From an uncultured Chloroflexota bacterium (GTDB lineage Bacteria > Chloroflexota > Anaerolineae > Promineifilales > Promineifilaceae), in contig CALFEW010000373.1 in the NCBI GenBank assembly GCA_937958365.1, forward strand, positions 1 through 7,410: a stretch of DNA of 7,410 nucleotides, in the 5' to 3' direction. The position numbers and the translations under genes are program-made. The notes beneath the pieces were generated by a model. It had not been told where the DNA came from, made no database searches, and was given only the letters and a program-made list of their open reading frames with translations. Shown in pieces: positions 1 to 4,515 of the stretch (the first letter of the stretch is position 1; each line of letters starts with the position of its first letter).

Positions 1-4
1 CAAT

Positions 5-223
5 TTAACTATCGCCCAAAGTCACAACGTCTTCTTGCCCGCCCGTTGTTTCCGCATTCGACTTCACAAGTTCACGCAAAATAACCACGATGATCAGGGC
101 GCTGACAAACAAGGCGGCAATCACCACGCGCTGCACACCGGGCGACAATTTGTTGAACATGGCAAAATTTAGACGCGAATCCTGGGGAACGGCCGTTTCC
201 ACTGCTTCACTTATTTCACTCAT
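5..223 (-). CDS. Small single-pass membrane protein of unknown function
   Basis: I do not recognise this 72-residue protein. It has a polar, acidic N-terminus (about residues 1-17), an amphipathic stretch with Lys25 and Arg32, one strongly hydrophobic segment at about residues 33-49 (rich in Val, Ile, Leu, Ala) and a C-terminal tail with Glu, Asp and Gln. It is probably anchored in the cytoplasmic membrane by one helix. The ATG at 221-223 is chosen because GGAGG lies six bases upstream (230-234); a longer in-frame start at 256 lacks that support. The stop is TAA at 5-7. It follows the hydroxy-acid oxidase by 80 bases on the same strand, so it may be the last operon gene or may have its own promoter. 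It contains one copy of the AACGGCCGTT palindrome (188-197, read Thr-Ala-Val). Nothing visible shows whether it belongs to the Mrp complex. Confidence 0.7.
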   Translation of the reverse strand: MSEISEAVETAVPQDSRLNFAMFNKLSPGVQRVVIAALFVSALIIVVILRELVKSNAETTGGQEDVVTLGDS

Positions 224-229
224 CGGACT

Positions 230-234
230 CCTCC
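230..234 (-). promoter_or_regulatory. Shine-Dalgarno of the 72-aa membrane protein
   Basis: GGAGG on the minus strand with a six-base spacer to the ATG at 221-223. It decides the start in favour of this ATG over the upstream in-frame one at 254-256. Confidence 0.75.
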
Positions 235-303
235 AAACGAACAAAAGTTGCTGCAAATCATACCCGAAAATCGTTGAACCGGCAGGTCAAAACAGGTCGG
301 GTT

Positions 304-1377
304 TTACCCGGCAATGAGTTCTTTGTTAATTTCGGCCACGCTGGCGCAGCCACACAAACCCATGGCCAGGTCAATCTCGAAGCGCAAAATCTCCAGCGCC
401 CGCTCTACACCACGCTGGCCGTCGTAGGCCAGGCCCCACAATACCGGGCGACCCACAGCGACGGCGTTGGCTCCCAGCGCCAGCGCTTTGATCACGTCGG
501 TTCCCCGCCGGATGCCGCCATCCAGCAGGACGAGCAGACGATTGTCAACGGCCGTTACAATTTCCGGCAGGGCATCAATCGTCGCCGGGGCGGTGTCCAA
601 CTGCCGCCCACCGTGATTAGAGACGATGATTCCGGCCACGCCATAATCCAGCGCCCGCCGCGCATCTTCAGGATGCACAATGCCCTTCAAAAAGACCGGC
701 AGTTTGCTGGCCGCGCACAACCACTCCACGTCCTTCCAGGAAAGCGATTGGTCGAACAGCGAAGCCACGTAAGCCGCCAGCCCGGAATCTTGCGCGCCCT
801 GGGGAAATTGTTCTTGCCCGGCCGGCATCAAATTCTTCACCGACAGGCCGGCTGGCAGTTGGAAGCGGTTGCGCACGTCGCGCTCGCGTCGCCCCCAGAT
901 TTGGGCGTCCACCGTCAACACCAGCGCCGAACAGCCGGCCGCTTCGGCCCGCTGCACCAGCGCAGCCGTGGCCGCCCGGTCTTTGTACACGTACAACTGA
1001 AACCAGACCGGTCCCTGCGCAGCGGCCATCACGTCTTCAATGGAGGTGGTGGAAAGCGTGCTTAAAATCATGGTGGTTCCGGCCGCGCCGGCGGCCTTCA
1101 CCGTGGCAATTTCGCCATCGGGATGGGCCATGCGGTGGAAAGCAGTGGGCGCAATCAGCAGCGGCATACTCAGCCGCTCGCCCAACAGGGTTACGGAAAT
1201 GTCGCGCTGGCTGATGTCTTTGAGGACGCGGTAATTCAGCCGGATGCGGTCGTAGGCGGCATGGTTTTCGCGCAGGGTAATTTCATCGTGAGCGCCGCTG
1301 GCGTAATAATCGTAGGCCATCGGCGGCAGCTTTTCACGCGCTATCGCTTCAAAATCGTAGATATTGATGGGTTCCAT
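304..1377 (-). CDS. FMN-dependent alpha-hydroxy-acid oxidase (glycolate/L-lactate oxidase family)
   Basis: This 357-residue TIM-barrel flavoenzyme should oxidise an L-2-hydroxy acid (L-lactate or glycolate) to the 2-oxo acid, passing electrons to O2 to give H2O2. It aligns almost without gaps to plant glycolate oxidase as I recall it. Visible active-site residues are Tyr24 (MAYDYYASGA), Gln127 and Tyr129 (FQLYVYKDR), Asp157 (LTVDA), Arg164 (GRRERD), Lys231 (FLKGI), His255 and Arg258 (SNHGGRQLD), then the phosphate-binding DGGIRRGTD at 286-294 and GRPVLWGLA. Positions used to separate cyanobacterial/algal L-lactate oxidases from plant glycolate oxidases read Thr78, Leu108 and Phe208. The last two are the lactate-oxidase type, so I lean to L-lactate. 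There is no signal peptide or membrane segment, so it should be cytosolic. Its ATG immediately follows the mrpG stop, with AGGAG at 1383-1387. Family confidence is high; substrate is uncertain, and a dehydrogenase using another acceptor is possible. Confidence 0.93.
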   Translation of the reverse strand: MEPINIYDFEAIAREKLPPMAYDYYASGAHDEITLRENHAAYDRIRLNYRVLKDISQRDISVTLLGERLSMPLLIAPTAFHRMAHPDGEIATVKAAGAAGTTMILSTLSTTSIEDVMAAAQGPVWFQLYVYKDRAATAALVQRAEAAGCSALVLTVDAQIWGRRERDVRNRFQLPAGLSVKNLMPAGQEQFPQGAQDSGLAAYVASLFDQSLSWKDVEWLCAASKLPVFLKGIVHPEDARRALDYGVAGIIVSNHGGRQLDTAPATIDALPEIVTAVDNRLLVLLDGGIRRGTDVIKALALGANAVAVGRPVLWGLAYDGQRGVERALEILRFEIDLAMGLCGCASVAEINKELIAG

Positions 1378-1704
1378 TTATTCTCCTTTTTCCTGTAAAT
1401 CATCGCGCACCGGCGCTTTTAAAGGCAAGCCAATGCGATAGGCGGCCGAAGCCAGGGCGTGAGAGGTCACGGGGCCGGCTATCATCAACAAAACAATTAA
1501 AAGCAGGGCGCGGCCCCAGCCCAACGGCGTCCAGGCAGCCGCGCCAACCAACAACAAGACAACGCCAAACACGCCGACCTTGCCGGTGGCGTGCAGCCGG
1601 GTATACACGTCCGGCAGGCGGACCAGCCCGATGATGCCCACTACGGAAAAGAATGTGCCGGCGATAACGGCCGTTAACGCAATCAACTGCCAGACAATTT
1701 CCAT
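1378..1704 (-). CDS. mrpG: Mrp antiporter subunit G (MnhG/PhaG family)
   Basis: This 108-residue membrane protein is the small G subunit of the Mrp Na+/H+ antiporter. The family signature is clear at about residues 22-45: VGIIGLVRLPDVYTRLHATG, followed by KVGVFGVVLLLVG. It has three hydrophobic segments, at about 5-28, 40-62 and 66-85, as usual for MnhG. Its length is typical. The ATG at 1702-1704 has GAGG at 1711-1714, six bases upstream and directly after the mrpF stop. It sits last among the antiporter genes, in the canonical order. Its TAA stop is immediately followed by the oxidase ATG. One TAACGGCCGTTA copy (1665-1676) encodes Leu-Thr-Ala-Val. The C-terminal tail is charged and presumably cytoplasmic. 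Confidence 0.95.
   Translation of the reverse strand: MEIVWQLIALTAVIAGTFFSVVGIIGLVRLPDVYTRLHATGKVGVFGVVLLLVGAAAWTPLGWGRALLLIVLLMIAGPVTSHALASAAYRIGLPLKAPVRDDLQEKGE
1383..1387 (-). promoter_or_regulatory. Shine-Dalgarno of the hydroxy-acid oxidase, inside mrpG
   Basis: AGGAG lies within the last codons of mrpG, five bases before the oxidase ATG (1375-1377). The mrpG TAA (1378-1380) abuts that ATG with no base between them, an arrangement expected to couple translation by re-initiation. Confidence 0.8.
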
Positions 1705-1714
1705 TTGTCACCTC

Positions 1715-1993
1715 TTAAAACATCTCTTCGTCGGCCACGTATTTCGCCAGGGCAATCGTACTGACAAAGCCCAAAGCCGCCAGCCCAATCGCCACGTCTA
1801 TGTAGATGCTGTCACGGTAAGTCAGCGCCAACAGCACCAGCACCGCCAAAAACAACGTGCTGACCAAATCCACGCCAATCAGGCGATCTATCACATTTTC
1901 GCCGCGCCACACGCGCCACACCGCCACGGCAATCATGCCGATGTGGATGAGCAAGGACAGGTAAATTGCGGTGGTCAAAATCGTTGTCAGCAT
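1715..1993 (-). CDS. mrpF: Mrp antiporter subunit F (MnhF/PhaF family)
   Basis: This 92-residue protein is the F subunit, a small membrane component needed for Mrp transport. It has three hydrophobic helices at about residues 3-26, 37-58 and 64-84. The family motif RG..(4)..DR.....D appears as RGENVIDRLIGVDLVSTL, with Asp36 and Asp42. The first of these aspartates has been linked to ion transport in Bacillus Mrp. The ATG at 1991-1993 has only a weak AGG six bases upstream, inside a 68-base gap after mrpE that holds heptamer repeats. The stop TAA (1715-1717) is followed ten bases later by mrpG. The length is normal and nothing appears missing. Confidence 0.94.
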   Translation of the reverse strand: MLTTILTTAIYLSLLIHIGMIAVAVWRVWRGENVIDRLIGVDLVSTLFLAVLVLLALTYRDSIYIDVAIGLAALGFVSTIALAKYVADEEMF

Positions 1994-2007
1994 AACATGC
2001 CTGTTTG

Positions 2008-2028
2008 GGAGATTGGAGATTGGAGACC
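2008..2028. repeat. Heptamer tandem repeat between mrpE and mrpF
   Basis: Three consecutive seven-base units on the plus strand: GGAGATT (2008-2014), GGAGATT (2015-2021) and GGAGACC (2022-2028). They lie in the 68-base gap between the mrpE stop and the mrpF start. Just beyond is ACCAG-GGA-CTGGT (2026-2038), a five-base stem with a three-base loop, and a wider GGAGAC/GTCTCC pair (2022-2027 and 2049-2054). No T-tract follows in the transcribed direction, so I do not call a terminator. Confidence 0.8.
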
Positions 2029-2061
2029 AGGGACTGGTTCAGTCTTCAGTCTCCGCCACAT

Positions 2062-2544
2062 CTACGGGAAAATCTTCGCCAACAAATCTCGGCGCTGCGT
2101 TTGGGCGTCCAGCACGGCCGTTTCCGCCGCCGATACGTCCAATGCGTGAGTATACATCACACCATCCGCGTCTATTTCCACCACCATCTCGCCCGGCGTC
2201 AGGGTGATGGCGTGGGCGCTGAGCGCCGTGCCCAGCTCCGATTGGCAGCCCGAAGGGATGGCGATTATGCCCTGGCGGAGAGACAGCCGGGGATTCAGCA
2301 CCAGCCGGGCCACCTGAACGCCACTCACCAACAACTCCCAGAGCAGCGTGAAAATGTAACGCAGCAGGGCAAAAACGGCCGTGCCGCCATTGCGCCAGTT
2401 GAGCGGCCGCAGGTGTGGCCGCAGCAGCGCCAACACCCCCACAGACAGCAGCAAACCCATCACAATGTTGCTCAGTTGCAGGTTTGAGGTCAGCGCCAGA
2501 TACACCAGCGTCAGCAAAAAAACAGCCCGCGCATAATAGTACAT
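2062..2544 (-). CDS. mrpE: Mrp antiporter subunit E (MnhE/PhaE family)
   Basis: This 160-residue E subunit has an N-terminal membrane part (hydrophobic at about residues 5-43 and again around 52-75) and a C-terminal soluble domain. The signature of the soluble domain is SAHAITLTPGEMVVEIDADG followed by VMYTHALDV. Most homologues I recall have Thr after LTPG, where this one has Glu; I place little weight on that. The start is the ATG at 2542-2544, because GGAGG at 2551-2555 lies six bases upstream. A longer in-frame reading up to 2733 would overlap mrpD heavily and lacks homology-like sequence, so I reject it. Only two bases separate it from the mrpD stop, with the ribosome site inside the end of mrpD, which suggests translational coupling. 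It contains palindrome copies at 2114 and 2375, both Thr-Ala-Val. Confidence 0.94.
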   Translation of the reverse strand: MYYYARAVFLLTLVYLALTSNLQLSNIVMGLLLSVGVLALLRPHLRPLNWRNGGTAVFALLRYIFTLLWELLVSGVQVARLVLNPRLSLRQGIIAIPSGCQSELGTALSAHAITLTPGEMVVEIDADGVMYTHALDVSAAETAVLDAQTQRRDLLAKIFP

Positions 2545-2546
2545 AC

Positions 2547-4037
2547 TCAACCTCCAAACACAGCGCGAATGTACACGGTCGGATCGGCCAGGGAAGCGCT
2601 GGCCGCCTGGGCCGCCGCCACCAGCGGCTCCGCCCAAAGGCCCAGAGCCACAATCAAGACCAACAACAACGCCGGAGCCAGCAGCCGGTCGCCGGTGGGT
2701 TTGGTATAAATGCCCTCCGCCGGCGCCAGCCACCAGATGCGCTGGAAAGCGCGCACCGTGTACATGAGCGTAAAAATACTGGTCAGGCCAATCAGCAAAA
2801 ACGCCCAGGTGCGCGCCCCGGCGACGCCGCTGTTAAACAGCAGCGCCTTGCTGACAAACCCGTTGGTCGGCGGAATACCGGCCAGAGCCAGGCTGCCGAC
2901 AAAGAAAAGAATACCGGCGGCGGGCAACGGCCGTCCCACCCCCGTCACCACGTCAAACGCCGCCGATTTGATGGACGCCCGGCTGGCAATGTACCCGGCC
3001 AGCATCAGCATCGCCGCCTTGATCAGGCTGTGGTTGAAGGCAAACACAATCGCGGCCGCGATAGACAACTGCGTGCCCCAGCCAATGCCCACCAGGATAA
3101 AGCCCACCTGGGCCAGCGTCGAATAAGCCAACATGCGCTTGACGTTGTGGGTTCCCAGCGCCGACAGCCCGCCAAAGATAACGCCCACGACGCCCAAAAC
3201 CAGCAGCACGGCGCGAATCATCGGGGCCTGGGCCACAAACAGCAGCGTGGTCATGCGCAGGAAGCCGTAGACCCCTAATTTAACCACCACGGAAGACAAC
3301 ATGGCGCTAACGGCCGTTGGCGCGGCGGCGTGAAAATCGGGCTGCCAGAAGTGGAAGGGGAAGACGGCGCTCTTCACCATGAACCCGGCCATGAGGAAGG
3401 CGATGCCCGGCAGGAGCAACGGCCGTCCGCCACCCGCCGCCACCCGTCCCGCCAGATCGGCCATGTTTAACGTGCCGTAGGAGATGTACAGGCTGCCTAC
3501 GGCCAACAGCATAAAAAAGGAGGCCAGCAAACTGATGTAGAAATATTTATAGGCCGCTTCCGCGCCGAAGGTGTCGTCGGAAACGGCCGTTAGCACCGTG
3601 CCAGAAATCACCAGCAGCTCGGCGAACACGTACAGGTTGAACAGGTCGCCGGTCAACATTGCCCCGGTCAGGCCGGTCGCCAGTGTCAGGAAGAGCGGGT
3701 AAAACGTGGGATACGTAACGACCTGGTCTTTGCTGCCCAGCGCATACACGATGCCCATCACCATCACCAACTGGGTCATCACCACAAAAATGGCCGCCAG
3801 CGTGTCGGCCACCAGCACGATGCCAAAGGGCGCAGACCAATTCCCGGACAGGTAAACCACCGGCTGCCCGGTTTGTTGTACGGTTTGCAGCAGCCATAAG
3901 CTGGCCGCCAGCGACGTAAGCATCGCGCCCAGCGACCAATAGGCCTGTAACGGCCGTTGCTTACGCAGCAGCAGCCCCACCATCGCCCCCGTCAGGGGAA
4001 TGATGATCGGCAGCGCCGCCAGAAAATCAGCCAGCAT
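2547..4037 (-). CDS. mrpD: Mrp antiporter subunit D (NuoM/N-like antiporter)
   Basis: This protein of about 496 residues is one of the two large antiporter-like subunits, homologous to the proton-pumping NuoL/M/N subunits of complex I. It is almost entirely hydrophobic, with about 14 helices. Counting from the ATG at 4035-4037, key membrane residues are Glu140 (FAELLVISG), Lys222 (MVKSAVFPFHFW), His229, His236 (PDFHAAAPTAVSAMLSSVVVK), Lys253, Lys300 (HNVKRMLAYSTLAQVG), His336 and Lys340 (NHSLIKAAML), and Lys397 (GFVSK). This is the full proton-channel set of the family. A TTG directly upstream (4038-4040) is an alternative start: GGGAG at about 4052-4056 is spaced somewhat better for TTG than for ATG. 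The stop TGA (2547-2549) is two bases before mrpE. It carries five palindrome copies (2927, 3310, 3419, 3583, 3950). Confidence 0.96.
   Translation of the reverse strand: MLADFLAALPIIIPLTGAMVGLLLRKQRPLQAYWSLGAMLTSLAASLWLLQTVQQTGQPVVYLSGNWSAPFGIVLVADTLAAIFVVMTQLVMVMGIVYALGSKDQVVTYPTFYPLFLTLATGLTGAMLTGDLFNLYVFAELLVISGTVLTAVSDDTFGAEAAYKYFYISLLASFFMLLAVGSLYISYGTLNMADLAGRVAAGGGRPLLLPGIAFLMAGFMVKSAVFPFHFWQPDFHAAAPTAVSAMLSSVVVKLGVYGFLRMTTLLFVAQAPMIRAVLLVLGVVGVIFGGLSALGTHNVKRMLAYSTLAQVGFILVGIGWGTQLSIAAAIVFAFNHSLIKAAMLMLAGYIASRASIKSAAFDVVTGVGRPLPAAGILFFVGSLALAGIPPTNGFVSKALLFNSGVAGARTWAFLLIGLTSIFTLMYTVRAFQRIWWLAPAEGIYTKPTGDRLLAPALLLVLIVALGLWAEPLVAAAQAASASLADPTVYIRAVFGG
2551..2555 (-). promoter_or_regulatory. 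Shine-Dalgarno of mrpE, inside the mrpD 3' end
   Basis: GGAGG, which also encodes part of the final Phe-Gly-Gly of mrpD, stands six bases before the mrpE ATG. It fixes the mrpE start and rules out the longer reading frame. Confidence 0.8.
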
Positions 4038-4057
4038 CAACTCGCCACATCTCCCTC

Positions 4058-4099
4058 AATTGACAATTGACCATTAAAAATTGACGATTGACCATTGTT
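4058..4099. repeat. Heptamer tandem repeat between mrpC and mrpD
   Basis: Six consecutive seven-base units on the plus strand: AATTGAC (4058), AATTGAC (4065), CATTAAA (4072), AATTGAC (4079), GATTGAC (4086), CATTGTT (4093). There is also a 21-base higher period: 4058-4075 and 4079-4096 are 18-base direct repeats with a single mismatch. The repeat fills the mrpC-mrpD gap and reaches into the mrpC stop codon (4098-4100). Its AT-rich composition differs sharply from the GC-rich genes beside it. Confidence 0.88.
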
Positions 4100-4430
4100 A
4101 ATTCTTCAACCCATTCACTTCGTCTATATCGGCCGTTTGATAGCGGGCGGAGATGACGTACAGCAGCGCCAGGACAAACGCCGTGCCACCCATGCTGATG
4201 ACAACGGCCGTTAGAATCAACGCCTGGGGCAGCGCATCGCTGCGCACGCCGGTCGTCGTCGTGTAGGCTGCCTCCGCGCCCTCGTAAGCGCCGGTACTCA
4301 ACAAAAACAGGTTCACCGCATTGGCTAAAATCATCAGACCAATCACCGAGCGAATCACGTTGCGCCGCAGCATCTGAAAAACGCCAATGGCGAATAATAA
4401 ACCGACTGCAATCGCCGTTAATAATTCCAT
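4098..4430 (-). CDS. mrpC: Mrp antiporter subunit C (NuoK-like)
   Basis: This 110-residue C subunit is a homologue of complex I NuoK. It has three hydrophobic helices at about residues 3-19, 27-46 and 70-93. The diagnostic segments are MLRRNVIRSVIGLMILANAVNLF at about 20-42 and DALPQALILTAVVIS at about 65-79, matching the MrpC/MnhC motif LPQALxLTAIVI. The length is typical. The ATG at 4428-4430 has AAGGTGA at 4434-4440, a good ribosome site. Homology supports the whole reading frame. It follows mrpA by 73 bases and precedes mrpD by about 60, both gaps carrying heptamer repeats. One AACGGCCGTT copy (4203-4212) encodes Leu-Thr-Ala-Val within the conserved motif, which shows that the palindrome can sit in a constrained position. 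Confidence 0.95.
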   Translation of the reverse strand: MELLTAIAVGLLFAIGVFQMLRRNVIRSVIGLMILANAVNLFLLSTGAYEGAEAAYTTTTGVRSDALPQALILTAVVISMGGTAFVLALLYVISARYQTADIDEVNGLKN

Positions 4431-4471
4431 ATATCACCTTTTACGGATAGGTGCAGGAGTGTAGGGTATGT

Positions 4472-4515
4472 CCCCAATCCCCCCCACCCCTAATCGCCAA
4501 TCCCTAATCCCCCTC
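4472..4515. repeat. G-rich heptamer repeat between mrpA and mrpC, possible G-quadruplex
   Basis: Seven-base units on the plus strand are CCCCAAT (4472), CCCCCCC (4479), then after a two-base slip CCCTAAT (4488), CGCCAAT (4495), CCCTAAT (4502) and CCCCCTC (4509). The array overlaps the mrpA stop codon (4504-4506). On the transcribed sense strand the tracts at 4472-4490 read GGGG, T, seven G, ATT, GGGG. This satisfies a G3+N1-7 pattern if the seven-G run is split. The segment ends about 42 bases upstream of the mrpC ATG. Confidence 0.75.

Noticed and set aside
258..292. Possible promoter before the 72-aa gene (TTGACC and TATGAT on the minus strand)
   Set aside because: The two hexamers are about 22 bases apart, too far for a standard sigma-70 promoter, and there is no extended -10 element.
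298..310. CGGG-TTTTA-CCCG hairpin over the oxidase stop codon as a terminator
   Set aside because: The stem is only four base pairs and no T-run follows in the transcribed direction, so it does not qualify as an intrinsic terminator.
274..1065. Long plus-strand open frame opposite the oxidase (263 codons)
   Set aside because: It is antisense to a gene with clear family motifs, is rich in Arg, Gln, His and Gly without any recognisable domain, and has no good ribosome site. It is a GC-driven shadow.
2022..2054. Inverted repeat GGAGAC/GTCTCC between mrpE and mrpF as an attenuator or terminator
   Set aside because: It has a six-base stem with a 21-base loop and no T-tract. It is more easily explained by the repetitive nature of the gap.
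2062..2733. Longer N-terminal form of mrpE
   Set aside because: It would overlap mrpD by nearly 190 bases with Gly-rich non-family sequence. The ATG at 2542-2544 has GGAGG at ideal spacing and starts the MnhE homology.
3050..3061. Palindrome TCGCGGCCGCGA containing a NotI site
   Set aside because: It is a single copy inside mrpD, with no sign of function beyond GC-rich coding sequence.
2415..3278. Long plus-strand open frame opposite mrpE/mrpD (287 codons)
   Set aside because: Its composition (Gln, Arg, His, Ala) is typical of the reverse frame of a GC-rich membrane-protein gene; it shows no domains and lies antisense to confident genes.
4027..4437. Minus-strand frame overlapping mrpC, ending in the repeat gap
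   Set aside because: It is out of frame with mrpC, which carries the NuoK-like motif. Its extension through the gap exists only because heptamer repeats stay open.
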